Positions 36,282 to 46,986 of a stretch of 64,000 nt of DNA are shown here, piece after piece (within the stretch, counting starts at the first letter, position 1; every line of letters begins with the position of its first letter). The notes beneath the pieces are model-generated. The model was not told the DNA's origin, did not search any database, and saw only the letters and a list, made by a program, of their open reading frames with translations. Source of the stretch: Deltaproteobacteria bacterium (GTDB lineage Bacteria > Desulfobacterota > Binatia > UTPRO1). The translations under genes and the position numbers were made by a program. The stretch spans positions 1 to 64,000 of the forward strand of contig JACQEO010000004.1 of assembly GCA_016200545.1 (NCBI GenBank), in the 5' to 3' direction.

Positions 36282-36623
36282 ATGAAGCTGTACGTGGGAA
36301 ATCTGTCCTACAACCTCACCGATGCCGAGCTGCGGGAAGCATTCGCCGCGCACGGAGAGGTCACCTCCGCCGAAGTCGTGAAAGATCGGGCGAGCGGTCA
36401 ATCCAAGGGCTTTGGCTTCGTGGAGATGCCGACGCAGGAGGAAGCGAACGCGGCGATCCAAGCGCTGAACGGTGCGGCGCTGAAGGGACGGACCCTCAAC
36501 GTCAACGAAGCACGGCCACGGGCGGAAGGCGGCGGTGGTGGCGGCGGTCGTGATCGGCGCGGTCCCGGCGGTGGGGGCGGTCGCGGTGGCGCCGGCGGCG
36601 GCGGGCGCGGCGGGCGCTGGTAG
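36282..36623 (+). CDS. RRM-domain RNA-binding protein
   Basis: This 113-aa protein has one RNA recognition motif. RNP2 is LYVGNL (residues 3-8) and RNP1 is KGFGFVEM (about 42-49), with the usual SYNLTDAELREAF helix. From about residue 85 the tail is Gly/Arg-rich (RGG-like). Bacterial proteins of this kind are often linked to cold or stress responses and RNA chaperoning. The start is supported by AGAGGAG nine bases before the ATG. It is monocistronic. Confidence 0.9.
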   Translation: MKLYVGNLSYNLTDAELREAFAAHGEVTSAEVVKDRASGQSKGFGFVEMPTQEEANAAIQALNGAALKGRTLNVNEARPRAEGGGGGGGRDRRGPGGGGGRGGAGGGGRGGRW

Positions 36624-36809
36624 CTCGTCCGTCGGGAAACGCCAGCCATCGCGCGGTAAGGCACGGACGGGGTCGTCCGCGCCTCCTGCACAAGTTTGAC
36701 TTCAGCGCGCTAGATTTGACGCCCACCGTCCTGCACGCGACACGCCTGCGTCGCAGTGACAGCGGAAATCCCAGCCCGCTTGGCGCGTGCCCTGGCATGC
36801 TGCTTGCGT

Positions 36810-39800
36810 ATGTACACGGCGATGCAGACTCGCAGGCGGAGATTCGTGCGTCTGCCGTGGCTTTCCGACGGCTGGAGCGCGTACGACAGCGACGCGGCGA
36901 CGATGCCGCCGGTCGACGGCCGAACGTTCCGCCGCCGCGCCTGGTTCGTCGGCGTCGTGGTGCTGGTCGTGCTGCTCGTCGTGCGGTTGGTCATGTGCGA
37001 GCTCGCGGCCGACCGGCGCGAGCGGCTCATCGCCGAGGAGCTCGAGCGCGTCGTCGCGAGCGTCAATCATCCCCACCGCGACTATCTCGAGCCGCGCATG
37101 GGTCTCGCGCGACAGGTCATCACCTTGCTCTCCGCAGCAAATCCTCCCCCACCGCGGACCGTCCGCGAGATGGCGACGGCGGGTGCGCGGGAGGTGACCG
37201 GCGTGCCGCTCCTCGTCTATCGCGGGCGCCGCGGTGTAGGGTGGCAGGTCGCAGAGGGCGACCCGGCCTCCGGTGTCGATGCCATCGAGCGCCGACTCGA
37301 CGAGTCGTTCCACGACAACCCGACGAACATTCCCGCGGTCGCCGCCGATCTCGACGCCTGGGGTCGGACCCTGATGCTGCGCTTTCCGATTGCGGAGCAG
37401 GGTCCGGACGCGGCGATCTTCGAAGCCGTTCGCCTCGACCCGTTCTACGATCATCTCTTTCTTCCCGAGCTGCGTACGAGTTACGTCCTGCAGATCTACG
37501 ACGAGACCGGTCGCGTCTGGGGCGAGCCCGGGGAACCGCCGGCGGCGACGACGGTCATCACACGCACCTTCCCGGTTGCGTGGCAGCGTTGGACGATCCG
37601 CGCCTGGCCGCGGCCGGCGTGGCTCGCCGCCGAACGCCGCGCCGAGTGGTGGGCGATCGCACGGTTCGGCCTGCCGACCGCGCCGCTGATCGCGGCGGTG
37701 CTCGTCTGGCTGCTCTTGTGGTGGGGCGGCCTCACCGAGAAAATTGTGCTCGCGGAGCGTCGCATGCGCCTCACGGTCGACAGGGCGATCGACGCCGTCG
37801 TCACGATGGGCGCCGACGGGCGGATCACCCACTGGAACGCGCAGGCCGAGGCGACGTTCGGGTGGTCGCGCGACGAGGTGATCGGGCGATCGCTGGCCGA
37901 GGCGATCGTGCCTCCCGCGTCCCGCGAGGCGCACGCCCGCGGTGTCGCGCGCTTTCTCGCGACCGGCGAGAGCCGGCTGTTGAATACCCGCGTCGAGATG
38001 TCGGCCTGGCACCGTGACGGTCACGAGTTCCCGGTCGAGCTCTCGATCTCCGCGATTCCGGTCCGCGACACGTATCTCTTCACCGCTTTCGTGCGCGACA
38101 TCACCGCTCGCAAGCTCGCCGAGGAGGAGCTGCGGTCGGCGAAGGAAACCGCCGAGGCGGGGAACCGCGCCAAGAGCGAGTTTCTCGCGACCATGAGTCA
38201 CGAGATCCGGACGCCGATGAACGGCATCTTCGGCATGACCGAGCTCGCGCTCGACACCGACGACGACGCCGAGCGTCGCGACTTCCTCGTGCGTGCTCGC
38301 GCCTGTGCCGAGAGCTTGATGACCATCATCAACGACGTTCTCGACTTCTCGAAGATCGAAGCCGGGAAGCTCGATTTCGAGTGCATCGAGTTCGACGTGC
38401 GCAGCGTTCTCGACGGGGTTCTCGACACGTTGGCGATCGAGGCCAATCGCAAGCAGCTCGAGCTCGTCGGGTCCGTCGACGAGGCACTGCCGCCGCGCCT
38501 GCGTGGTGACCCGGGACGCTTGCGACAGATTCTGATGAACCTTGCGGGGAACGCGCTCAAGTTCACCGAGCACGGCGAGATCGTCATCCGTCTCGAGTCG
38601 GGCGCGGAGCGGCCCGCGGACGCCGACGACGCCGAGCGCGTCATGCTACGGGGCGTCGTCCAAGATACGGGCATCGGTATTCCCGCCGACAAGCAGGCCG
38701 CGATCTTCGAGTCGTTCACCCAAGCCGACAGCTCCACGACCCGCCGCTACGGCGGCACCGGCCTCGGGCTTGCGATCTCGCAGCGGCTGGTGGCGATGAT
38801 GGGCGGTACGATCGGCGTCGAGAGCGAGCCCGGTCGCGGCAGCACCTTCCACTTCGCCGTGCCGCTCGCGCGCGGCGGTGCGGTGAGCGAGATCGACTCG
38901 CGTCGCGCGGTCACCGATCTGCGTGTGCTCGTCGTCGACGACAACGCGACCAATCGCATGGTGCTCTTGAAGCTGCTGCAAAACTGGGGATGCCGCGCCG
39001 CACTCGCGTCGGGAGGCGCCGAAGCCTGCGATCTCCTGACGCACGCGGCGCGCGGCGGCGAACCGTTCGACATCGTGCTGCTCGACATGAACATGCCCGA
39101 TCTCGACGGCATCGCGACGGCGCGGCGCATCCGTGCCGAGGCGACAACGTGCGACGTGCCGATTGTGGCGCTGACGTCGGTGAGTTGCGGCGGCGCGCGG
39201 CACGACGACGTCGGCCTCACGGCGGTGATTCCCAAGCCGATCAAGCACGCACAGCTCGCGGAGGCGATGGCGGCGGCGATGGCGGCGGCACGCGCGCGGG
39301 CGGTATCGTCCGACGCCAGCGACGGCGCGTCGGGGCGGCCCGGCCGCATCCTCGTCGTCGACGACAACGAGGCGAATCGCATCGTCGCCGAGACGGTATT
39401 GCGGCGGGCCGGATACGAGGTGCATCTCGCCACCAACGGCCGCGAAGCCATCGCCACGGTCCGACGCGTCGCGCCCGACCTCGTGCTCATGGACATCCAG
39501 ATGCCGGAGATGGACGGCTTGGCGGCGACCGCCGCCATTCGCGCCGGAGAGGATCCGGCGTACCGGCGGCCGATCTTCGCGCTCACCGCGGCGACCTCGG
39601 GCGAGGACCGCGCGCGCTGTCACGAGGCGCGGATGGACGGCTACATCGTGAAGCCGCTCCGCCGCGAGGAGCTACTCGAGACAGTCGCACGCGCACTCGC
39701 CGCCGCGCCGCGCCCCCCGACGCCGGTTGCACCGACGTCCACGGTGCAGGACGAGGCGCTGCTCGACGACGACATCATGATCGAGATCGCGGCGCGCTTT

Positions 39801-40070
39801 CTCGACGACGCGGTCAGTCGCTGCATGGCGTTGCGTACCGCGCTGGCGGCCGGCGAAGCGAAGGCCGTCGAGCAGATCGGGCACTATCTCAAGGGCGGCG
39901 CGGCGCAGCTCGCGATCAACGGGTTGCGCGATCTGGCCGCCGCGGTCGAGTCGCTGGGACGCGCCGGACAGCTCGATTCGGCCGCCGGTCTCGTACCCGC
40001 CCTCGAGGACGAGATCGCGATCGCGCGGCGGGCGATCGACGCGCGCGAGCCTGTTGCCATGCCGGCGTAG
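36810..40070 (+). CDS. Hybrid sensor histidine kinase with two receivers and HPt domain
   Basis: This 1086-aa membrane kinase has TM1 at about residues 44-62, a periplasmic sensor region and TM2 at about 288-307. A PAS domain follows (about 320-440). The HisKA phosphoacceptor is the His in [11 protein letters not shown] (about 464), and the HATPase has [12 protein letters not shown] (about 650). Receiver 1 ([12 protein letters not shown] near 704, Asp in LLDMNMP near 757) and receiver 2 ([12 protein letters not shown] near 846, Asp in LMDIQMP near 895) follow. The C-terminal HPt-like domain has its His in [11 protein letters not shown] (about 1024). The full phosphorelay is in one protein; the output partner is not in the window. 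Confidence 0.9.
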   Translation: MYTAMQTRRRRFVRLPWLSDGWSAYDSDAATMPPVDGRTFRRRAWFVGVVVLVVLLVVRLVMCELAADRRERLIAEELERVVASVNHPHRDYLEPRMGLARQVITLLSAANPPPPRTVREMATAGAREVTGVPLLVYRGRRGVGWQVAEGDPASGVDAIERRLDESFHDNPTNIPAVAADLDAWGRTLMLRFPIAEQGPDAAIFEAVRLDPFYDHLFLPELRTSYVLQIYDETGRVWGEPGEPPAATTVITRTFPVAWQRWTIRAWPRPAWLAAERRAEWWAIARFGLPTAPLIAAVLVWLLLWWGGLTEKIVLAERRMRLTVDRAIDAVVTMGADGRITHWNAQAEATFGWSRDEVIGRSLAEAIVPPASREAHARGVARFLATGESRLLNTRVEMSAWHRDGHEFPVELSISAIPVRDTYLFTAFVRDITARKLAEEELRSAKETAEAGNRAKSEFLATMSHEIRTPMNGIFGMTELALDTDDDAERRDFLVRARACAESLMTIINDVLDFSKIEAGKLDFECIEFDVRSVLDGVLDTLAIEANRKQLELVGSVDEALPPRLRGDPGRLRQILMNLAGNALKFTEHGEIVIRLESGAERPADADDAERVMLRGVVQDTGIGIPADKQAAIFESFTQADSSTTRRYGGTGLGLAISQRLVAMMGGTIGVESEPGRGSTFHFAVPLARGGAVSEIDSRRAVTDLRVLVVDDNATNRMVLLKLLQNWGCRAALASGGAEACDLLTHAARGGEPFDIVLLDMNMPDLDGIATARRIRAEATTCDVPIVALTSVSCGGARHDDVGLTAVIPKPIKHAQLAEAMAAAMAAARARAVSSDASDGASGRPGRILVVDDNEANRIVAETVLRRAGYEVHLATNGREAIATVRRVAPDLVLMDIQMPEMDGLAATAAIRAGEDPAYRRPIFALTAATSGEDRARCHEARMDGYIVKPLRREELLETVARALAAAPRPPTPVAPTSTVQDEALLDDDIMIEIAARFLDDAVSRCMALRTALAAGEAKAVEQIGHYLKGGAAQLAINGLRDLAAAVESLGRAGQLDSAAGLVPALEDEIAIARRAIDAREPVAMPA

Positions 40071-40090
40071 GCCGAGGCGGGCTTCACTGG

Positions 40091-40146
40091 GCGTCCGCTC
40101 GCTACGCTCGCGATGGGCATCGCGGCCGGGAGTGAATCCCGGCCGC
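40091..40146 (+). repeat. Palindromic repeat copy 1 (GTGAA-loop family)
   Basis: The left block CGCTCGCTACGCTCGCGATG leads into GGGCATC and a hairpin with arms GCGGCCGGGA (40122-40131) and TCCCGGCCGC (40137-40146) around the loop GTGAA. All ten stem pairs match. It lies between the convergent kinase and metF genes, directly before copy 2. Confidence 0.85.
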
Positions 40147-40159
40147 TCACAGGACGGGT

Positions 40160-40217
40160 TCGCCCCCGCTCGCTACGCTCGCGATGGGCATCGCAGCCGG
40201 GAGTGAATCCCGGCCGC
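40160..40217 (+). repeat. Palindromic repeat copy 2 (GTGAA-loop family)
   Basis: This repeats copy 1 almost exactly 71 bases downstream. The hairpin arms are GCAGCCGGGA (40193-40202) and TCCCGGCCGC (40208-40217), with one A/C mismatch, and the loop is again GTGAA. It ends at the base before the metF stop codon. The tandem pair may end transcription from both sides. Confidence 0.85.
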
Positions 40218-41096
40218 TCAGGACGCGCGCTGTTCGGCGCGCAGCCGGTGTAGGATCGCCCAGGTCGCTGGTGACTGGTTCAGGGTGTAGAAGTGGATGC
40301 CGGGGGCGCCGCGGGCGAGGAGCTCGCGACACTGATCGGTCGCGTAGGCGATGCCTATCTGGAGCGCCGCCGGGTCGTCGCCGCGGGCGGCGTCGAGGTC
40401 GCGTTGTAGCGCCACAGGAATGTGCGCGCCCGAGAGCGAGGCGATGCGCTCGATCTGGGCTACGTTCGTGATCGGCATGATGCCGGGTACGATCGGCACG
40501 GTGACGCCGGCGGCGCGCGCGCGCTCTACGAACCTAAAGTAGTGGGTGTTCTCGTAGAAGAGCTGGGTGATGATGAATTCGACCCCCGCCGCGATCTTCT
40601 CCTGCAAGTGCGCCAGGTTGAGTTCGGCGGTAAGGCACTCGGGATGCGTCTCCGGATAGGCGGCGCCTCCGAGACAGAACGGATACCGCTGCTCGCGGAT
40701 GAAGCGCACGAGCTCGCAGGCGTAGCGGAATCCGTCCGGCGGGCGGACGAACGTCGGCTGATCACGCGGCGGGTCGCCGCGCAGTGCGAGGACGTTCTCG
40801 ATTCCGGCGTCGCGAATGAGGCCGAAGATGCGCGCCATCTCGTCACGACCGGCGGTGGCGCACGTCATATGCGTCATCGCCTCGATTCCGACCTCGTGCT
40901 TGATACGTGCGGTGATCTCGATCGTCTTCTCCGGCGGTTTGACGCCGGTCTTGGTGACCGAGACGAACCCGGGCGCGAGCTCCTTCAGGCGGTACACGGT
41001 CTCGAGCAGCTTGCGCTCGCCGTCGTCGGTCTTCGGCGGGAAGAACTCGAACGAGAAGACCGGCCCGTCGGTGGAGAAGAGATCGCGGATGCGCAT
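40218..41096 (-). CDS. metF: Methylenetetrahydrofolate reductase
   Basis: MetF is a flavin enzyme that reduces 5,10-methylene-THF to 5-methyl-THF for methionine synthesis. The 292-aa length is normal. Motifs include FSFEFFPPKTDDGE with the catalytic Glu, FVSVTKTG, MTHMTCA, LALRGDPP and the FIITQLFYEN active-site segment. MRIRDLFS starts at 41096. It is divergent from clpS. No methionine synthase or SAM/B12 riboswitch is seen upstream in the 86-base gap. Confidence 0.93.
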   Translation of the reverse strand: MRIRDLFSTDGPVFSFEFFPPKTDDGERKLLETVYRLKELAPGFVSVTKTGVKPPEKTIEITARIKHEVGIEAMTHMTCATAGRDEMARIFGLIRDAGIENVLALRGDPPRDQPTFVRPPDGFRYACELVRFIREQRYPFCLGGAAYPETHPECLTAELNLAHLQEKIAAGVEFIITQLFYENTHYFRFVERARAAGVTVPIVPGIMPITNVAQIERIASLSGAHIPVALQRDLDAARGDDPAALQIGIAYATDQCRELLARGAPGIHFYTLNQSPATWAILHRLRAEQRAS

Positions 41097-41182
41097 GGGA
41101 TGCTCAGTTTACATCAGAAGGGGGGCGGCTGTGCCAGGAGCGGTTTTTCCTCGCTCCGGGTGATGATATTCTGACGACGACC

Positions 41183-41506
41183 ATGAGCGATCGGGCGGCA
41201 CACGACGATGCCACCGGTGTCGTCACCCATACACGGACGGAGCGGCGGCTCCAGAAGCCGCACATGTACAAGGTCCTCCTGCACAATGACGACTACACGA
41301 CCATGGAGTTCGTCGTGTACGTTCTCCAGGGAGTGTTTCACCGCTCCGAGACCGACGCCATGCAGATCATGCTCCACGTCCACAAGCAGGGTATCGGGGT
41401 GGCCGGGGTGTACACCCGCGAGGTGGCCGAGAGCCGGGTGTCACAGGTCGAGACGTTGGCGCGCACCCACGAGTATCCGTTGCGGTGCAGTATGGAGGAG
41501 GCGTGA
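41183..41506 (+). CDS. clpS: ATP-dependent Clp protease adaptor ClpS
   Basis: ClpS binds N-degron residues and delivers substrates to ClpAP. The 107-aa protein has the conserved core YKVLLHNDDYTTMEFVVYVL (Asn-Asp-Asp of the N-end pocket, about residues 34-36) and VHKQGIGVAGVYTREVAE. The N-terminal tail that enters the ClpA pore is present. A possible -10 (TATTCT at 41167) lies 10 bases before the ATG, so a very short leader is possible. It is followed by clpA 42 bases downstream. Confidence 0.95.
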   Translation: MSDRAAHDDATGVVTHTRTERRLQKPHMYKVLLHNDDYTTMEFVVYVLQGVFHRSETDAMQIMLHVHKQGIGVAGVYTREVAESRVSQVETLARTHEYPLRCSMEEA

Positions 41507-41548
41507 CGGGCGCCGCCGCGCGTCCTGTGATCGCACGAGAGGAGTCGC

Positions 41549-43897
41549 ATGCGAATCAGCCGTGAGCTGGAGATGACGTTGAACCTCGCCGTGACCGAGG
41601 CACGGCGGCGGCGCCACGAGTTCCTGTGCATCGAGCACGTGCTCTACGCCCTGCTACACGACGCCGACGTCGTCGAGATCATCCGCCAATGCGGCGGCGA
41701 TGTCCCGGATCTGAAGCAGAGCCTCGAGCGGTTCTTTGCGGAGAAGCTCGAGACCCTCCCCGACGACTCGACGGCGACGCCGCAGCAGACGCTGGGATTC
41801 CAGCGCGTCATCCAGCGTGCCGCGGCGCACGTCCAATCGGCCGGCAAGGACGAGATCCTCGGTCGCAACGTGTTGGTGGCGATCTTCCGCGAGCCCGATT
41901 GCCATGCCGCCTACCTCCTCGAGCAGCAGAGCATCACGCGCTTGGACGTCGTGAGCTACATCTCCCACGGTATCTCCAAGATCGCCGAGGAGTCGGCGAG
42001 GGTCGCGGAGAGCGATGAGAGCGAGGCCGACGAGGACGAGGACGCGCCGCGCGCGCGGAAGGATCCACTCGCGACCTTCGCCGTCGACCTCGTGGCACGC
42101 GCCGCCGCAGGTAAGATCGATCCGCTCATCGGCCGCGATGCCGAGCTCGCGCGCACGGCCCGCGTCCTCTGCCGCCGGCGGAAGAACAACCCCGTCTTCG
42201 TCGGCGAGGCGGGCGTGGGAAAAACCGCGCTCGCCGAGGGCCTCGCATTGCAGATCCACGAGGGCAGGGTGCCCGAATCGTTGCGCGGCGTGCGCGTCTA
42301 CGCCCTCGACATGGGCGCGCTCCTCGCGGGCACGCGCTTTCGCGGCGATTTCGAGCAGCGTCTGAAGGCCGTGCTCGCCGCGCTCCGCAAGCAGCCCGGG
42401 GCGATCCTCTTCATCGACGAGATCCACACCGTGGTCGGCGCGGGTGCGACCAGCGGCGGCTCGCTCGACGCCTCGAACATCTTGAAACCAGCGCTCGCGT
42501 CAGGCGAGCTGCGGTGCATCGGCGCGACGACGTACCACGACTACAAGAGTCACTTCGAACGCGATCGCGCGCTCGCCCGGCGCTTCCAGAAGATCGAGGT
42601 CTCGGAGCCGAGTACGGAAGAGGCGCACGAGATCTTGAAGGGTCTGAAGACGCATTACGAGACCCACCACGGTGTGACCTATACCCGCGCCGCGCTCCGC
42701 GCCGCCGCCGAGCTCTCGGCCAAGCACATCAACGACCGTCACCTGCCCGACAAGGCGATCGACGTCATTGACGAGGCGGGCGCGGTCGTGCAGATGCAGC
42801 CGGTCGCGACGCGCGACCGGGTGGTCCGCGTCAAGGACATCGAGCACATCGTGGCCAGCATCGCCAAGATCCCGCCGCGCAGCGTCTCGGTCTCCGATCG
42901 CGAGCGCCTGGAGACGCTCGAGCGCGACCTGAAGCTCTCCGTCTTCGGTCAGGACGAGGCGATCACGACGCTCGCCTCCGCGATCAAGCTCGGCCGCGCC
43001 GGCCTCGGGCATCCCGAAAAACCCGTCGGCTCGTTCCTGTTCGCCGGCCCGACGGGGGTCGGCAAGACCGAGGTCGCGAAGCAGCTCGCCTCGGTGCTCG
43101 GGATCGGCTTCCTGCGCTACGACATGAGCGAGTACATGGAGGCGCACACCGTCTCGCGCCTGATCGGCGCCCCCCCGGGCTACGTCGGTTTCGATCAGGG
43201 CGGGCTCCTCACCGACGCCATCCGCAAGACACCGCACGCCGTGCTCCTCCTCGACGAGATCGAGAAGGCGCACCCGAACCTCTTCAACATCCTCCTCCAG
43301 GTGATGGATCACGCCACGCTCACCGACAACAACGGCCGCCAGGCCGACTTCCGCAACATCATCTTGATCATGACCACCAACGCCGGCGCGCAGGAGATGG
43401 CCGCCGCCGCGATCGGATTCGGCGGCCGCTCCAACGCCGAGAAGGGCGCGAAGGCGATCGAGCGCCTCTTCAGCCCCGAGTTCCGCAATCGCCTCGACGC
43501 CACCATCGCCTTCGACACGCTGTCGCCGCCGGTGATCGAGCGCATCGTCGACAAGTTCATTCTCGAGCTCGACGCGCAGCTGAACGAGAAGCGTGTGTTC
43601 ATCCAGCTCACACCGGCGGCGCGCGCCTACCTCGCGGAAAAGGGCTACGACCCGACCTTCGGCGCGCGGCCGATGGCGCGTCTCATCCAGATCGAGATCA
43701 AACGCGTCCTCGCCGACGAGATCCTCTTCGGTCGCTTACGCGATGGAGGCCGCGTCGAGATCGACGCCGTCGATGCCGCGCTGGCGTTCGCATACACCGC
43801 CGCCGAACCGACCGCCGCGCGACCTGCCGAGGAGCCCGACGAGATCGAGACAGCGCAGGCGAATCCCGGCGCTGACAAGGATCCCGTCGAGCGGTGA
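41549..43897 (+). CDS. clpA: ATP-dependent Clp protease ATP-binding subunit ClpA
   Basis: This 782-aa Hsp100 unfoldase has the Clp N-domain with [23 protein letters not shown]+ module 1 has Walker [10 protein letters not shown] near residue 218 and [12 protein letters not shown]. Module 2 has Walker [10 protein letters not shown] near 500 and [10 protein letters not shown]. The ClpP-binding loop would be in module 2. The length and absence of a ClpB middle coiled-coil identify ClpA. GAGAGGAG precedes the ATG. Its C-terminal tail is acidic and not conserved. clpP is not in the window. Confidence 0.95.
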   Translation: MRISRELEMTLNLAVTEARRRRHEFLCIEHVLYALLHDADVVEIIRQCGGDVPDLKQSLERFFAEKLETLPDDSTATPQQTLGFQRVIQRAAAHVQSAGKDEILGRNVLVAIFREPDCHAAYLLEQQSITRLDVVSYISHGISKIAEESARVAESDESEADEDEDAPRARKDPLATFAVDLVARAAAGKIDPLIGRDAELARTARVLCRRRKNNPVFVGEAGVGKTALAEGLALQIHEGRVPESLRGVRVYALDMGALLAGTRFRGDFEQRLKAVLAALRKQPGAILFIDEIHTVVGAGATSGGSLDASNILKPALASGELRCIGATTYHDYKSHFERDRALARRFQKIEVSEPSTEEAHEILKGLKTHYETHHGVTYTRAALRAAAELSAKHINDRHLPDKAIDVIDEAGAVVQMQPVATRDRVVRVKDIEHIVASIAKIPPRSVSVSDRERLETLERDLKLSVFGQDEAITTLASAIKLGRAGLGHPEKPVGSFLFAGPTGVGKTEVAKQLASVLGIGFLRYDMSEYMEAHTVSRLIGAPPGYVGFDQGGLLTDAIRKTPHAVLLLDEIEKAHPNLFNILLQVMDHATLTDNNGRQADFRNIILIMTTNAGAQEMAAAAIGFGGRSNAEKGAKAIERLFSPEFRNRLDATIAFDTLSPPVIERIVDKFILELDAQLNEKRVFIQLTPAARAYLAEKGYDPTFGARPMARLIQIEIKRVLADEILFGRLRDGGRVEIDAVDAALAFAYTAAEPTAARPAEEPDEIETAQANPGADKDPVER

Positions 43898-43908
43898 CGT
43901 GAAGGACG

Positions 43909-43923
43909 CAGACACCGTGTCTG
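43909..43923. repeat. Short perfect inverted repeat after clpA
   Basis: CAGACAC-C-GTGTCTG, 7-bp arms, lies between convergent clpA and the FemAB-like gene. GGACGC before it and GCGTCC after it could extend the pairing with a bulge. It may be a weak bidirectional terminator. Confidence 0.45.
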
Positions 43924-43953
43924 AATCCATGACGCGTCCGGGAACCTTTCGGC

Positions 43954-45084
43954 TCACTTGTACGCGCTCTGCTCGCCCATCCACGTGATCTCGCGCGCAA
44001 CTGCGGCACGCTCCTCTGCGAGATAGTCGCGGACGGCGCGCGCCAGACGCGGGTCGGCGAGGTAGTGCATGCTGGTCGTCGGGCGGGCGTCGAAGCCGCG
44101 CAGGTGCTTGAACTCGCCGCCGGCGCCGGGCTCGAAGCGCGTGATGCCCGCGCGCAGGCAGAGCTCGATCGCGGCGTAGTAGCAGACGTTGAAGTGCAGG
44201 TAGCGGAGCTCCTCGAAGGCGCCCCAGTAGCGGCCGTAGAGGACGTCGTTCTTGGCGACGTTGAACGTGCCGGCGACGACCGTGTCGCCGCGGTGCGCGA
44301 CGACGAAGCACAGTCGCGCGCGCCAGCGTCGGTAGAGGAGCTCGAAGAGCGCGAGGTTCAGGTACTGCCGTCCCCAGTAGAGTTTGTCGACCGTATGCAT
44401 GTAGAGGCGGAACATCGGACGGACGAGCGCCTCCGGGATCTCGTCGCCGCGCCGCGCGGTGACGACGATGCCCTGCGACTCGAGCTCGCGGCGTTCGCGC
44501 TTGATCTGGGTGCGACGCTTGCTGCGGAAGGCGTCGAGGTAGTCGTCGAACGTCCGCCAGCCGGGATTGATCCACTGGAACTGGTAGCCCGTGCGCTCCT
44601 CGAAGCCGAGGGCGCCGAGCGTAGCCACCTCGTCGGGAAGACAGAAGTTGACGTGCGCCGACGAGAACCCCTGGCGCGCGCAAATCTCCTGCAATTTGCC
44701 GGCGAGCGCGCGAATGACGGCGGCACGGTCGGTGTCGGGGTGGGCGAGGAAGCGCACGCCGGTTGCCGGCGTGAACGGCGTGGCGACGAGGAGCTTCGGA
44801 TAGTAGGCGATGCCTCCGCGTGCCGCGGCCTCGGCCCAGCCGTGATCGAAGACGAACTCTCCCTGGCTGTGCGCCTTCACGTAGAGCGGGCAGGCGCCAA
44901 CGAGCCGCCCGGCGTCGCGCAGTACGAGGTGTCGCGGCAGCCAGCCGCTCTCCGCGGAGACACACCCCGCTTCTTCGAGCGACGCGAGCCAGCCCCATTC
45001 GAGGAACGGCGAGCCGTCGCCAACCAAGGCGTCCCATTCGCCGGGCGCGACCGCTGCGAGTCCGCTCAGGACCTCGATCTGCAT
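43954..45084 (-). CDS. FemAB/GNAT-like acyltransferase (PF04339-type)
   Basis: This 376-aa protein resembles the 'peptidogalycan biosynthesis' GNAT family. It has GEWDALVGDGSPFLEWGWLASLEE near the start (shown in part: GDGSPFLEWGWLASLEE), HLVLRDAGRLVGACPLYVK and YYPKLLVATPFTPATG. The C-terminal half has SKRRTQIKRERREL and LYWGRQYLNLALFELL, then EPGAGGEFKHLRGF. Family members have a double GNAT fold, and their acceptors are largely unknown. ATG 45084 (MQIEVLSGL) is used; the open frame extends to 45180. It is divergent from the epoxide-hydrolase-like gene. Confidence 0.78.
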   Translation of the reverse strand: MQIEVLSGLAAVAPGEWDALVGDGSPFLEWGWLASLEEAGCVSAESGWLPRHLVLRDAGRLVGACPLYVKAHSQGEFVFDHGWAEAAARGGIAYYPKLLVATPFTPATGVRFLAHPDTDRAAVIRALAGKLQEICARQGFSSAHVNFCLPDEVATLGALGFEERTGYQFQWINPGWRTFDDYLDAFRSKRRTQIKRERRELESQGIVVTARRGDEIPEALVRPMFRLYMHTVDKLYWGRQYLNLALFELLYRRWRARLCFVVAHRGDTVVAGTFNVAKNDVLYGRYWGAFEELRYLHFNVCYYAAIELCLRAGITRFEPGAGGEFKHLRGFDARPTTSMHYLADPRLARAVRDYLAEERAAVAREITWMGEQSAYK

Positions 45085-45249
45085 GCGTGCGATGCCGCGT
45101 TCGCCAACGCGATCGCGCGTGGCGACGTACGGCACTCTGGCCGACTGTAACGGACGCCGCCGCCGCGACGCAATTGACATAGGAGCATGACCGACTACTG
45201 TGGGCTACCGCACCCGCCACGGAGGGACGCACACGCAGGTCATGCACGT

Positions 45250-46131
45250 ATGGCTCGAGCTGTGAGGTCGGGCGTCGTCCGCGCGCGCGGCCTCGAGTTC
45301 CCGACGCTCGAGGCGGGCGACGGTCCGCTCGTGCTCTGCCTGCACGGCTTTCCGGATCATCTCGAGTCGTTCCGCCATCAGCTGCCGGTGCTCGCCGCTG
45401 CGGGGTTCCGTGCCGTCGCGCCGTGCATGCGCGGGTACGCGCCGAGCGCCATTCCCAAAGGCGGCGGCTATCAGACGGCGGCGCTCGCCGAGGACGCGAT
45501 CGCGATCATCGAGGCGCTCGGCTACGACGACGCCGTCGTGTTCGGGCACGACTGGGGTGCGCTTGCGGCCTACGGCGCCGCGCTCGCGGCGCCGCAGCGT
45601 GTGCGGGCGCTGGTCACCGCCGCCATACCGTACGGGCCGCAGTTCATGACCGCCTTCACGACCAACTACACGCAGCAGCGCCGCTCCTGGTACATGTTCT
45701 TCTTCCAGACGCCGTTCGCCGAGGCCGCTGTGGCGTACGACGACTTCGCTTTCCTCGAGCGGCTCTGGGCCGATTGGTCGCCGGAATGGCGATGGCCCGA
45801 GGAGGCCATGATGCGGGTGAAGGAGACCTTTCGACGTCCGGGAGTTCTCGAGGCGGCGCTCGGCTACTATCGCGCCGCGTTCAACCCCGCGCTGCAGGAT
45901 CCGCGCTACGCCGTCCTCCAGGGTCGTATGTTGATGGAGCCGATCGACGTTCCGGCGATGGTGCTGCACGGTGCCGACGACGGATGTATCGGAGTCGAGC
46001 TGCTGGAAGGCATGGACGCGTTCTTTTTGCGCGAGTTGCGTGTCGAGATCGTGCCGGGGACGGGGCACTTCCTGCATCAGGAGGCGCCGGACGCAGTCAA
46101 TCGCCTGATCCTGGACTTTCTCCGCGCCTGA
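45250..46131 (+). CDS. Alpha/beta hydrolase, epoxide hydrolase-like
   Basis: This 293-aa protein has the oxyanion motif LHGFPDHLESF and the nucleophile elbow GHDWGALAAYG with Asp as nucleophile (about residue 102). Asp is typical of epoxide hydrolases and haloalkane dehalogenases. The acid is in HGADDGCIGVE and the catalytic His in GTGHFLHQEAP. A cap region with FMTAFTTNYTQQRRSWYMFF follows the nucleophile. ATG 45250 is chosen because the fold begins soon after; the upstream frame to 45187 is longer but atypical. The substrate is unknown. Confidence 0.82.
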   Translation: MARAVRSGVVRARGLEFPTLEAGDGPLVLCLHGFPDHLESFRHQLPVLAAAGFRAVAPCMRGYAPSAIPKGGGYQTAALAEDAIAIIEALGYDDAVVFGHDWGALAAYGAALAAPQRVRALVTAAIPYGPQFMTAFTTNYTQQRRSWYMFFFQTPFAEAAVAYDDFAFLERLWADWSPEWRWPEEAMMRVKETFRRPGVLEAALGYYRAAFNPALQDPRYAVLQGRMLMEPIDVPAMVLHGADDGCIGVELLEGMDAFFLRELRVEIVPGTGHFLHQEAPDAVNRLILDFLRA

Positions 46132-46174
46132 ACCGAGCGCCGCGTCGTCCGGCGGCCACGGTGGAGTGTCGCCG

Positions 46175-46885
46175 TCAATAGCCGGTGATGCCGGTCCAGA
46201 CGACCACCAGGCCGCTCGCATCGAACGTGACCGTGCGCCCGGTTCCATAGAGCCACACGCTGCCGCCGTCGGCGGTGCGCTGCACTTCGCGCGGTGCTCC
46301 GAGGACCGCCCGTACCGTCGCGGCATCGGCACCGACCGCGAGTCCGGGCGGGCGGGGGGGTGGCGCGTTCTGCGCCGCGAGCGTCTGCTCGGTGCGCGCG
46401 AGGCTCGCCTCGAGCGCACCGTCGCGCGCCTCGAGCGCCGCGATGGCGCGCCGCATCTCCTCGATGTCGGCGTGCGGCGTCGGCATCGGCGTGCTGCGCG
46501 TCGCCAGCGGCGTCGGCGTCAGCTCGGGATCGACGACGACCGTCACCTGCGAGGGGTCGCGCACCTGCATCTCGGGCTTGCCGCGATAGGCGGTCACCGG
46601 CCCGGTGAGCTGCACGAGCTTGCCGCGATAGCGCTCTCCCACGTCGCCGGGGAACTTGGCGCGGTCGCCGGCGAGGATGGTCGCGGTGAAGCCGGCGAAG
46701 TTCGGCGCGAACGCGAGCACGGTGGCGAGCGGCGAGTCGTAGGCGGCCACGACCCGCCCTTCGATCGTCACGTCGCGGCCGACGTAGTCCCCGGCGCGGG
46801 TCGCGGGTACGACCTCCGCGGCCGCGGAGGAGGCAAGGCAGGCGACGAGCGCGAAGGCGACGGCCCTTCCGAGGCGGTGCGACAT
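46175..46885 (-). CDS. Secreted protein with OB-like and coiled-coil regions
   Basis: This 236-aa protein has a signal peptide (RAVAFALVACLASSAAA) and a beta-rich segment (YVGRDVTIEGRVVAAYDS to YRGKPEMQVRDPSQVTVV) that resembles an OB-fold DNA/RNA-binding-like periplasmic domain. A Pro/Thr linker and a coiled coil (DIEEMRRAIAALEARDGALE) follow. The C-terminal end LGAPREVQRTADGGSVWLYG resembles the SmpA/BamE-like beta motif. No enzyme function is evident. It is convergent with the hydrolase gene. Confidence 0.65.
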   Translation of the reverse strand: MSHRLGRAVAFALVACLASSAAAEVVPATRAGDYVGRDVTIEGRVVAAYDSPLATVLAFAPNFAGFTATILAGDRAKFPGDVGERYRGKLVQLTGPVTAYRGKPEMQVRDPSQVTVVVDPELTPTPLATRSTPMPTPHADIEEMRRAIAALEARDGALEASLARTEQTLAAQNAPPPRPPGLAVGADAATVRAVLGAPREVQRTADGGSVWLYGTGRTVTFDASGLVVVWTGITGY

Positions 46886-46986
46886 GCCGCATCCTCGCGT
46901 TTCGACCTCCGCAGTGTCAAGAAACGGTACCGACCGCTATGCTCTCCCCACCGCGCGTTCCGGTGGGCGCCGGAAAGGAGCACGCC

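Noticed and set aside
41133..41155. GGAGCG/CGCTCC hairpin with internal T-run, terminator-like
   Set aside because: It lies between divergent metF and clpS starts, where no transcript ends; the stem is only 6 bp.
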